The translations under genes were made by a program, and so were the position numbers. Positions 54,199 to 64,000 of a stretch of DNA of 64,000 nt are shown here, piece by piece; positions within the stretch are counted from its first letter, which is position 1, and each line of letters begins with the position of its first letter. The notes beneath the pieces were generated by a model. The model had not been told where the DNA came from. It saw nothing but the letters and a program-made list of their open reading frames with translations, and did not search any database. The stretch is taken from NCBI RefSeq assembly GCF_910596095.1, contig NC_056550.1:10848501-10912500 (forward strand). The letters are read 5' to 3'. This DNA is from Thunnus maccoyii. Taxonomy: Eukaryota > Chordata > Actinopteri > Scombriformes > Scombridae.

Positions 54199-56269
54199 AC
54201 GGCCAATAATGTTTTTCAAGTGTAGGATGATAAAGATTTAGGTCCACTGTCATTTAATGTGCTCGAGCTCAAAAGGACTTATGAAAGAACATTCAGCGAC
54301 TCAGCATTTTAGCAGAAACTTCAGGCAGTGTCAAGTTTACACTTGGACATGAGTAGACTTGCCCTGGAATGAACTGACTCCTGAGACACAGTCAGAGTGA
54401 AAGTTTTCTGTCTTCTTCAACCCTCAGAACAAGAAAATAACCTGAGGATTATTATTTTGATACCCGCAGTACCATATAAGGAAACTGTCCTTGTGAGGAT
54501 GGGCTTTTCTTCCCTGATTTGTGAAAATGACTGAGTTTTATCAGTCATTTTTGGTGTTTCCTTCTACATTTTCTGTTGACCCTTGCCACTGACAATAAGC
54601 AGTACTACAGCTACACATAAAGTTAGAGTGAGTTTATGCCATCCTTTGGTGATTACATCAGGAAAAGCTTAAAATAGGAGTTCAATTTGCTGTTTAAGGG
54701 CTGGTGGAAATAAGGACGTTGTATTTTCTTCAGGATGGGTGATTGAAGTGTCGAACCAGATTAGCAGTAACTTGAAACACTATATTTCAACTAATCCTGA
54801 AGGCTGGGATAATCATTTTTATTTGTCAACAGGCTTCAGACAAAATTCAATGATGACAGATTTCTGTATTTCTTTTTTTTTTTTTGTTCTTTCTATAATT
54901 AGATTTCTCCCTGAAATTCTTGTTACATCTCCTTTCTATGCATTTCTAGCTGGTTACCTATATTTTTTCCATGTAAGATTACTTTGATTATTTATATGTT
55001 TACTTACACTCACAAAAAGTCAATTAAGATAGATTTAGACTGTAAAATATATTGTTTATTATTACTATCTGGTACATTTATCTGAGTCACATTATAACAG
55101 ACGTTTGAGGTACTGTTTACGGTTTGGAGAAGATTCTCTTGCACAATCTATTATCTCAGTCTGACTCATTTAAACCACTACTCTCTGCAATGAAATGCCA
55201 AAAAATGTGACCTTACCTCAGGGTAGTGTTGAGCATGAAGCATCATGGCATTTGAATTTGTTAGATTAATACTTTCCAGCAATAAACCCTCTCCATTATC
55301 TCAGGATCAGCTATTGTTTGTTCAAGGAGTTTTGCTGGGGAGTTTTTCTTCAGGGAACACACAATAAATTTGTTTTACTTAACAGATTTTCTTTTAATTT
55401 GGCTGAAATTTGTTAAGCTGACACAGCTTGATCTGGAATGTGGCTGTAACACCAAAATAACAAACAGTGTAGGCTGTAATTAAACTTATAAAAGACAAAA
55501 GTACTAGGCTGATTTCCAACATTGCACTGCTACAGGGGGTACAAGTTTTTCTGTGTGCCTGGTACATTAGAAATGCCTCAGGTCCTGCAGACAGCAAATA
55601 ATTTATATAACCTTTTATCTGTCTCTTTGTAAATCACAGCAACATTTACACACCGGATGTATTGGATTTCACAATACTTTCACCATCTACCTTTTAAAAT
55701 CACAGGGAGATTCCGCCCACATTCTCCAATTTCACCATAAACAGTGAAAAAGAGCTGTGCCATAGGTGTGGAAGCAGGCCCTCATGATAGAGATTAAAAA
55801 AAACCCAGCTTGTATCCGCTAGAAAAGATATCTATCCAGACATACCACCTGTCTTTTGTGCTAGTTCTACTTTTCTTACTTTGTATAGATACTTGTTTTT
55901 TCTCTTACCTTCTACTTTTTTGATTGTCATGCACCACAAAACCAAGACAAATTCCTTGTATGTGCAAACTTAAAACATAAATCTGATTCTACTTCTGACA
56001 TCTCCAAATACCACTGATAAAGAATGACAAGATAGGGGAGCGTGAAATTATAAATTACTCTTCCTCGCCATGCAGACAAGATGCATTATCAGCGTTCATT
56101 AGTAAGGCATTTTTTATAGCAGGACAAAATAACAGCTAATCTTTTAATTTTACGCAAATTCAATACGACTCGACAACTTAACAACACTGAAGAGTCTACA
56201 GCCATGCTATCAGCTCTGTGATGTGTTATTATGTTTATCCATCTATATCTATATCTTTATATACAGTCT
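54199..56269. other. Upstream flank of the Ig gene, no other gene seen
   Basis: Holds the Ig gene promoter by position. No clear TATA box. The rest is AT-rich with no supported exon. Confidence 0.5.
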
Positions 56270-56485
56270 ATGGGCTCGAATTTGGCACAGTGGTACTTTG
56301 AGCTAAATGCTAACATCAACAAGATAACATGCTCACATATATAATGTTGTTTTTACCAAGCAGATATAATGTTTAGTGTGTTAGCATGCTAACATTCACT
56401 AATTAGCACTGAGCACAGTTTTCAGATGAAGCTGATGGGAATGTGATTAGTTTTGCAGGTATTTGGTGACAGTCTGCTTTATTAC
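56270..56485 (-). repeat. Fragment of the GCATGCTAACATG-type fish repeat
   Basis: TTTGAGCTAAATGCTAACAT, GTTAGCATGCTAACATTCAC, AATTAGCACTGAGCACAG and TTTTGCAGGTATTTGGTGAC are the standard blocks of this teleost family, here inverted relative to 23.2 kb. Confidence 0.55.
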
Positions 56486-56779
56486 TACCCAAAGGGGAAA
56501 TACTTTTTGTCACTAGCCCATGCACAGGCAAAGAAGAATTGGCAAGAATAGGTAGATTAACTGGCAACAGGTTGAGGCAGGTATTATAGGCTGAATCATA
56601 CTGTAAAAGATCTGGCAAACAATACGAATAAATTACCCTTGATTCTATTCCCACAGACAGAGCCACTGGGAAACCAGGTAGCAGGTCATGGGTGATTAGT
56701 GATGAGCCTCAAGTATGCAAGACAGGGGAGTACACTGAGGGCACCTGGTTGACAGATGAGAGGAGGAAAACACAACAGC

Positions 56780-57385
56780 AAGAAAACCTGCAACAGCATG
56801 ATGAGTGAAGGCACAACAGCTAACCCTAACAGAGATGGAAAGGAGTATGATTTGAAACCAAGTTTTCTTTCCTCAAGACACAAGACAAGACAGTTCAAGA
56901 CAGTTTACCTACACCTGAAAGACAAGGGACACTCTTTCAAGGACAACAATGTGCATATTTTGGATAGGGAGAACAGATGGTTTGAAAGAGGAGAGAAGTA
57001 GACCATCTACCTTAAAGTAGAGAAGCCATCTCTCAACATGGGAGGAAGTCTACGACACCACTTATCACCCACCTTCAATGCTGTCCTTTCCTTCCCAGGA
57101 GACTTAACAACCATTCACATTTTGGCTCATGTGACAACTCCAATGACTACCTCATGTGACTCCAATGACACTTAATGACTGTCATTACAACAGCCAGGAG
57201 CACTAACGAGTTTAGTGGTATCAATGACCTTGATAACGACTCCACAGAGGTTAAATACTAGTAAGAATGGAAGAAGCCCCTTCGATGAGAAACATCTTCA
57301 GGTATCTTCAGCCAAGTCCAGTTGCCCTCGATTCAACACTCCTTGGATAACCATGACCTGGATGACTGAGAATTTTCACAGACAT
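56780..57385 (+). mobile_element. Penelope-like retroelement 3' fragment with GIY-YIG-type C-terminus
   Basis: The frame at 56882-57001 encodes TVYLHLKDKGHSFKDNNVHI followed by DRENRWFERG, a signature I associate with the C-terminal endonuclease region of fish Penelope-like elements. Past a stop at 57001 the homology continues (VYLKVEKPSLNMGGSLRHH, then LSPTFNAVLS). The 3' tail has the typical AAGTCCAGTTGCC and CATGACCTGGATGACTGA blocks (57315-57370). The reverse transcriptase part is absent, as expected of a 5'-truncated copy. The family name is from memory of fish sequences. Confidence 0.65.
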
Positions 57386-57937
57386 CCTCAAGACACCAAA
57401 TCAAATATCAAAGTTATCAGACTATTTTTCAGAGTTGAAAGTGGTCCTGCTCAGTTTTGTTAGTGTTGTAGGAGGACAACCGCTTGTTCTTTAATTCTGT
57501 TAACTAATCTTTGATTCTTAAGGAAAATAAGAGACAGACTCCCTGGATTCCTAAGGGATTGTAAGAGCAAACCCTCGGCCTGCAGAACTGACCTTTGTAA
57601 CCCTAAGTGGGGGTTTGATCAGTGATGCTCAACAGACTCAAAGACCTCCCAATAAACCATTTTGATAAGTTGAATTATGACACGAACCAAAAGCATGAAT
57701 TCTTCCTAAAGGTCACTTGGACCAGGGTAAAACAACTCCCAACTTAGAGGGAAGACAGACTCTTATCACCAAAGCCATAAACTAACCCACATTCCTGAGG
57801 ACTTTGTGAAGCCCCCTTTCAAATCTAAGTCAAACCTGAAATTCATGTAAATTAAATGTCTGATCATTATGCAACTTATACTGGGCCGTAAAGTATACCC
57901 CTGCAGCCCCCGCAAGGTGGGGGGGCCCCCCGAGGTA

Positions 57938-58200
57938 GGGATGTATAATAAGAGCTGGATAGGGCGCCGCCGCTCAGCCTTGCAGCCAATTTTTCCCAGT
58001 GGCCACTCGCGGTATTGCAGTGAAAAATCCTCCTGCGGACCAAAAAGGATTTTCCCCATAGACCACCATTGTAGAAGAGACGCCTGTAAAACTGTTGACA
58101 GGACCCCTCGAACTGCAAACAACGTTCATTATGACTCTTTCTGTTATGAACTTTTGGTCCATGGAGGTTTTATGTTTGTAAAACCTTCCTCGAGCCGAGA
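57938..58200 (+). repeat. Related partial copy of the 59.4 kb element
   Basis: This GC-richer stretch aligns in direct orientation with 59396-59640 over about 200 nt (shared blocks GGATGTATAA, AGGGCGCC/AGAGCGCC, CCAATTT, CCCATAGAC, GAAACGTCTGTAA-like). The matching right end is missing, so it is a truncated or diverged copy. Frames on both strands here are by-products of the repeat. Confidence 0.5.
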
Positions 58201-58288
58201 AAAGCAATTTAAAAATCTGTGACGTCATCACAATGTCAATTCTATGTGCCGAGCAGGGGGTCGTGGGTGGGGCCAGCGGGGGAAACAC

Positions 58289-58334
58289 TGTCGCTGCCCG
58301 ATTATCGGGTAGCGATGCAAATCGGGCAGCGACA
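58289..58334. repeat. Palindromic mini-copy of the long-inverted-end element
   Basis: TGTCGCTGCCCGAT (58289-58302) and its perfect complement ATCGGGCAGCGACA (58321-58334) enclose a copy of the subterminal block ATCGGGTAGCGAT. Only the two outer ends of the 58.4-59.4 kb element remain, back to back, so this is an internally deleted derivative about 90 nt to the left of the larger copy. Confidence 0.65.
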
Positions 58335-58425
58335 AACAATACTGTGCATATTCAGTGGGCCACACAATGCGGAAGCTAACCCGGAAGCTAGAAACTTTTT
58401 TTGACGTATGCTCCAGGCGAGCAAT

Positions 58426-59385
58426 TGTCGCTGCCCGATTTGCATCGCTACCCGATTTGTATCACGCATGCGCATCACTGCTCGATCTACACCGCTCATG
58501 CGCGTAAACTTTGACAGCTACGTACGGCATCTCCATTTGGACAAACAACATTAGAGTTGAGTTTAACAGTTTCTGTCACTGCTCGGTACCTGACGTTACA
58601 ACAGTACTACTACATCCACAAAAATGAAAACTTTCGAGTATTATCAACTTTTGAGAGATTACATCTCTAATGGTGTATTTCACCCCAGTCTTTCCAGGAT
58701 GGAGCGAAGTGAAATGCACCATGCTGCTTCCAACTTTACGTGTGTCATGATCTGTCCGACTCATTAACGTTATCTCACCTAATATAAGTTAACCCAATAT
58801 GAAAACATAAACAATGCATCACGCGTCTGAATTCAACACTGATTTGTCTCTAGGCGTGTCAGTCATTTAATTTGTCATTGTCATGGCTATTGCTACGACG
58901 CTTGCAGCTCTTTATGAATGAAACCGTCAGTATGCTAACGGCTAGCCGTCATGCTGAAGAGAGAGTCGGACTTTTCTAAAATATGTCACCCTACGTTAGT
59001 AGTAAGGTTATTGGTTGCTAAGCTCTTTTTTGTGTGTAAATGGCCGAGTGCTTCAGATCACACCTAACATCCATCTGTTCTGTATTGAACTACAACTCTT
59101 TGTCTGTATTTCCAAGATAACAACGAACAAAAAAAGCTATTAAGACCTCTCAAATAATCAAGAAATTACTTTGTACTAAAAATAAATAATTTGCAAAATA
59201 TATGTTTACATATATATGTTTAATTATGTTTACACTCGCGTATGCACCACGCAGATCGGACAGTGACAAACTCAACTCTAATGTTGTTTGTCCAAGTGGT
59301 GTTGCCGTGCTTAGCTGTCCAAGATGGTCGACCTGCTCGCATATGCGTGATGCAAATCAGGTAGCGATGCAAATCGGGCAGCAAC
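58426..59385. mobile_element. DNA element with long inverted ends (about 160 nt each), about 960 bp
   Basis: The left arm starts TGTCGCTGCCCGATTTGCAT and the right arm, read inward, TTGCTGCCCGATTTGCATCG. The arms stay alignable for about 150 nt, and a 28-nt block is a perfect inverted match (58537-58564 against 59268-59295, containing AACAACATTAGAGTTGAG). The interior (about 58600-59220) is AT-rich and non-coding. This is a foldback or MITE-type transposon; superfamily unknown, target duplication unclear. Confidence 0.7.
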
Positions 59386-59394
59386 AGCAATATA

Positions 59395-59847
59395 TGGATG
59401 TATAAAGAGAACTGGATACAGTACAGAAAGAGCGCCAGGCTTTGAAGCCAATTTGACATAGCGGCCAAACTGTGTAATTACAACGTCACATGATGCACAC
59501 TGGCCCAAAAAGACTTTTTCCCATAGACTTACATTGTGAAAGAAACGTCTGTAATTCAGCGGATACATTTTTCTGACCGTCACAACCCCCATGAAATGAC
59601 TTGTCTCACTATCAGAATTAAATCCATTTGGTCCGATCACATTTCAAAAGCCTAGAAGAGCTGCATGATTGAATTGTTTTATCCCCATTCAAGTTAGCCG
59701 GAGGGCTAAACCAGAAGTAGCCGAAGATCCGGGTACTTTCATACTGGGAAGTCGATTTTTTTTGGCTTCATGCGCCACTGAGCAACTTTCATAAGAATGA
59801 ACGGGGCCCCGACTCCGACACTGTATCCAGTTCTCTTTATACATCCA
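59395..59847. mobile_element. Element bounded by a perfect 28-nt inverted repeat, about 453 bp
   Basis: TGGATGTATAAAGAGAACTG plus GATACAGT (59395-59422) is matched exactly in reverse complement at 59820-59847. The left half is also related, in direct orientation, to 57938-58160: both share a GGATGTATAA start, GAGCTGGATA/GAACTGGATA, TGCAGCCAATTT/TGAAGCCAATTT and a TTTTCCCATAGAC block. It is non-coding and directly abuts the long-inverted-end element. Confidence 0.6.
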
Positions 59848-59888
59848 TGCAGCAATTCCTATAGGACTGAATGGGTGCCATTTTTAGC

Positions 59889-60040
59889 AAGAAGAATACG
59901 AAGAAGCAGAATACGAAGAAGAATACGAAGAAGAATACGAGTACGAATACGAAGAAAAAGGAATACGAAGAAGAAGAAGAAGAATACGAAGAAGAATACA
60001 AAGAAGAAGAATACGAAGAAAAAGAATACAAAGAAAATAC
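59889..60040. repeat. Minisatellite of GAAGAATAC-type units
   Basis: About 150 nt of purine-rich repeat built from GAA and AATAC words (GAAGAATAC, GAAGCAGAATAC, GAAAAAGAATAC). It lies just outside the right end of the 59.4 kb element. Arg/Lys-rich or Ser/Tyr-rich open frames over it are artefacts. Confidence 0.85.
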
Positions 60041-63000
60041 GTTTAGCTATTAATAAATGTCTTCATTTATCCTAAAATTGTTTGGTTGTTTCTTTGAGCT
60101 GCAGTAAACAGAGGTCACTGTTTGGGACAAGAACTTACAATCATGAGACCGATTCATTGATTAAATTGAACCAGGGTAAGTGCTCCCTCCTGGCACTAAC
60201 AAATCCTAACCAAAAAGGAGGTGGTGCCCCCAATAATTAGGTAATTCATTAATAAAGTATTAATACTCCTACAGTGTTCAATGGGTTATTGCCTACAATC
60301 TTCCTTTCAGGTGAAAGACAGATGACAGTAACTGAGGAAAATAGTGAAATGTAAAGTTTTCTTTGATCTGTCAGGATCATATCTGTACAAAAGAATGAGA
60401 AAGAAGAATAGAACAAAGAAGAATCTGAAACTGATTGGTATTTCTACTGTACGGCACAACTTGGAAGCTTAACAAACACAGGTGCTATCTTACAAACCTT
60501 ATATCTTTCTCCTTTTCATTTTTTGGGTTTTTTTTGTATAGTTTTTACTTCACAAGTGAAACCTGAGAATATTAGTTCACATTCATAGAGTTTTCTACAG
60601 TTTTGAGTTATGAGTATGATACAGTATATAGTATAGATCTATTTGCAGCACAGAGGCATTTAATGTTTTAATATTTCCTCATCTTATTTTTGAAATCAAA
60701 CAAAAAATGATGGCAGGTAAACACAGTTCAAAGATTTCAGGCCTATGTAGTGTGCAGTGAGTTTGACTTTTTCTCAGGGCACCTTTCTCACATGTACTTC
60801 AGAAAAGCTGCTTTGTACCCTGAGGGCAAACCTTTCATTCTAATTGGATATAAGGCTCCAGCTTCTGTCATCACTTGCCATTTTGCTTCTGGTGACAATT
60901 ACCTACAAACAGTGCAGAGATGCACTGCAGTGCTCGAAATGTATATACTCAACTGGAAATTTCTCAGCTTCACCCAAAAAGCCTTTAAAAGTCTCCTTTC
61001 CACATTAAATTAATCTTAAAGATTTAGAATTGTGAAACAATGATTATCAAGTAACAACCCTGTGCAGACCGCTTGTGTTTACACTGTTTATTGTTTATTG
61101 TGCGAGTTATGTCCACTGATATCTTAATCTACCAATACATTATATTTAATGAGCTTATATGTTTTACGCTAAACTAGAAAGTAACTTAATGGTAAATGGA
61201 CCGCATTTACATAGCGCTTTACAATTTGCCTCTCATTTACACCAAGCCAGCATGCAAGGCACTGGCCTAACAAGCCAGAGCAAATTGGGGTTTGGTGTCT
61301 CACTCAAGGACGAGAGGAGCCTGAATCAACCCACAAACCCTGTGATTAATGGACGATAAATATGGTGTATAGAGTATATTTTCCTCTGCATATAATGAGT
61401 GAAATTATAATGTTTCACAAATACTCTGCAAAGTGCAAGTGGGGAGTGGTAACACTGGAATCCCCCGCATACCATCCAAGACAATGAACGGACCATGAAC
61501 ATAATACTGTCACACCTGGCCAACAGTCAGCTCAACTAGTGAAACTTGAACTGGGACTTTCAAAAAATCTCTCCATTCTTCCAAAAAAGTAAATGTAGCT
61601 GGCTTTTCTGGGAAGTTTGCCTTTCACATAAGTTTGATCTGTTTATATTCATATACAACACAAAGAGTGAGCTTATACCTGTATTTACAAGCTGCATATT
61701 TTGACAGATTCACTTCTTTTCATGCAGTGTGACGGTGAGGGGTGTGCCAGAGACTTGAATTCTTTGAAACTCCTAAAATAACTCGTAAGGTGCTATTCTG
61801 CAGATGCAGTCACTCGAACAGGATGTACACACATGGTGTACGCTGTACCCTTGCTGTATAACTGTGTTGTAGAACACATTATAAATATTAATCAAGCTGA
61901 GTCTGCGAGTCTGCAAGTATACATTTCATTAAATCATTATGTAAATATATTTCTGTGAAATGTAGCTGCCATGAATACATGTGGTTCACCACTGAACCTC
62001 TGCAGAGAAGAGAACTCAGCCTGTCATCTTTATAGCTCATCTCTGCTGGACCCTGTGGTGTGCAGACTCTCAGTTACAGACATCTTTTAGTTTCTATGAC
62101 ATGCACAGCCATTAGGACTTTAATGGATCATCTGAATCTTGATGGAAATCTATGAACGAACATCAAGACTATTACTGCGTTTTCAGCACCAATATTAGAG
62201 CAGCACTAAGGCTGTGTCATTACTCTCATTTACATTAAAATGTGTCATGAACGTATGGTGATGTAAAGAACTCCTCTGTGAGAAATAACTGATCAAATGT
62301 AGCTGGTGAGCATAGAAGGCTGGAGAAAGGGACGTGAATTTAAATAAAATCTTGTTTTTAAGGTGTCTGATTGGTGTCATTTGATGTCAAAAATCAGCTT
62401 GGTGCTTGCAGTTAATTGCAAGTTATAAAAGAATGGCACAGGCTGGTTTCTCTACCTGAAACATTTTGAATGACTGTGATTTGACAGCTGCTGAAAGGAA
62501 TGAAACCCAGAGTCAAAGCAGGGCTGCATGGGCTCGTATGAGCAGATTAGAGAGTCTGAGTTTGTTCACGTCTTTTCAGTTTGTCTTTGATTGTGTACTA
62601 AAGACTGTGGCTGCGTGCTGAACATTTGAAAAGGTGATCTCTGTTCAATGGAACAACTTCTGATATGTAATTTAATCATCTTGTGGTCTCCAATATAGAC
62701 TAGAATGAATTATTGTAGCCGATATTTTTATCATCAAGTGTCATACGCCCAAAGGTTCCCAGTCCACATGGCTTCCAAGACACCACTTACAGAGGCAAGA
62801 GAAAAGGAAAGCAAGCAAATAGGGGGCTGTTTACATAATGTGTTAAACATATTATATCAGATATAAACTTAAGTTAACATACAGTGTTCTCATATGTTAG
62901 TGTAATGTATTTACAATAACAAAAACTGAGCTATCTCTTGTAATGTATGCCTGGCAGACTTTAACATGAAAATCATGATAAGATGAAAAATGAAATGAAA

Positions 63001-63266
63001 TTGAGAAAATAAAAAGTGAAAAATAAAATGCATTTCATTCATTCAACCTCCTGCACACAGACAACTTTCTGTCCTCTTAGACTAAATGGAAGCATGCTGT
63101 TTGCACAGCCAAGGGCAGCAGGATGCTAGATAGATATTCAATCAATACAGTAGTATCCATTAAAAAAAAGAAAAATACTGAAAGCTATCCTCTGTGATTA
63201 GATTGATTTCTCTTATTTTGCTGAGATTACCATACAACCGGGCACATAACATGGTATAACAACTAC
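60041..63266. other. No gene seen except one short repeat copy
   Basis: AT-rich non-coding DNA; contains the TAAATGG repeat fragment at 61.2 kb. Frames at 60750-61013 and elsewhere have no domain. Confidence 0.55.
61189..61345 (+). repeat. Short copy of the TAAATGG-type repeat
   Basis: TGGTAAATGGACCGCATTTA then ATAGCGCTTTACA matches the start of the 50.2 kb repeat; later it keeps AGCAAATTGGGGTTTGGTGT and CTCAAGGACG of the same family's end. The middle is deleted. Confidence 0.55.
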
Positions 63267-63700
63267 ACTAGTGATTCCCAAGCAGAGATAGTTATCCCAT
63301 TGGTAATTCTGCCAGGGGGTAAGTGGAAAGATTGTGGAGTAACGTTAGCTCAACTCACTAGTAATGGATAAACTGTACAAATAGTTAGCTAATTAATGAA
63401 TAAATGGTTAAAATTGCAAGCTAAAAGAGATGGAGACATTGATGAATGTCCAGCTACTGCTATTCCAAGTGGTGGGGCTGTGCAGGTGGGTAGAGTGGGG
63501 TTGCAAGGTTGGCATATATAAATGCGGCCCCTTTACTATTCCAAATGCAAAATGATGAAACTGACCTAAACATGGAGAGTTCAACTGTATGAAAAAAAAG
63601 TAGCATGGAACCTGACAGGAGGTGCCAATGAAGACACAGGTTTTATCTGTAAGGGGCCATGGGGGTAAATCAGACAAAAAAAGGTTGGGAACCACTTAAA
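63267..63700. mobile_element. Possible hAT-like MITE, about 430 bp
   Basis: The left end AGTGATTCCCAAGC and the right end read inward AGTGGTTCCCAACC form short inverted ends typical of fish hAT-type non-autonomous elements. The interior has no gene; the minus-strand frame inside it has no recognisable domain. Confidence 0.45.
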
Positions 63701-64000
63701 TACAGAATATCAACCCTGACCAATAAAAAAAAATCTTCTCAGGTGCCATCACAATGATTTTAGTTTCAGGGGACAGAGTTATGAGTACTTCAGATATTTG
63801 AAATAATTACTCCAGAATTTAACACACTTTGGGCATGCCCAGTACATAATGTATGTGTTAGACCTTGTGGAGCATGTGACAGTTATCATGTTGCTCAAGA
63901 AATGATTGTTTGGCCATTTTAAACCACAGTTGTACAGTACTAAGAGGATATTTTACATGTATAGTGTTTTCTCTTCTGGTCTCCTATCCACCAGCACAAT

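Noticed and set aside
57766..58499. Several overlapping 60-120 codon frames on both strands
   Set aside because: They lie in dispersed and inverted repeats; GC content of the repeats keeps frames open by chance.
59797..60075. Arg/Lys-rich open frame
   Set aside because: It is the translation of the GAA/AATAC minisatellite; the same bases read as Ser/Tyr-rich on the other strand.

Overview
The window reads as vertebrate nuclear DNA, most likely from a ray-finned (teleost) fish. It is AT-rich, has short exons with GT/AG introns, and is full of repeat types common in fish: L2/CR1-like LINE, Penelope-like element, piggyBac and Tc1 relics, TTAA-flanked MITEs and CA/TA microsatellites. Nothing looks bacterial or viral. 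Most open frames longer than 60 codons are chance or antisense shadows. Real coding sequence is only a few percent of the window.

Left part (about 4.3-24.3 kb): a conserved vertebrate block. A two-exon PRCD micro-gene (minus, 47 codons if the second exon is right) lies just downstream of a three-exon cytoglobin gene (minus, 179 aa). Cytoglobin is head to head, across about 2.6 kb, with a ten-exon PRPSAP1 gene (plus). All ten PRPSAP1 exons could be placed with consistent phases, giving 356 residues, the length I recall for human PRPSAP1. In humans CYGB, PRCD and PRPSAP1 share 17q25.1, so the order supports the calls.

Middle part (about 27.3-36 kb): an intronless 208-aa Ras-like GTPase (minus) with a CAAX tail and a compact promoter (TATA-like box, two CCAAT boxes, octamer motif). 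It is followed by two dead transposons: an L2/CR1-type LINE relic and a piggyBac transposase relic that has lost two of its three catalytic aspartates.

Right part (about 36-64 kb): a gene-poor stretch rich in non-autonomous elements. It has three TTAA-flanked MITEs, three fragments of Penelope-like elements, dispersed fish repeats, and a nested inverted-repeat cluster at 57.9-60.0 kb. One gene is supported, a four-exon two-domain immunoglobulin-superfamily protein (minus, 52.7-54.2 kb). Two short reading frames (45.3 and 48.7 kb, minus) look protein-like but are unassigned.

The genes are independent eukaryotic units with unrelated jobs: a photoreceptor disc component, a haem globin, a regulator of PRPP synthetase, a small GTPase and an Ig receptor or secreted protein. 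I found no convincing new multi-gene system. The most unusual items are the nested palindromic transposon cluster, the TTAA MITE group beside a dead piggyBac copy, and the 36-codon orphan exon.
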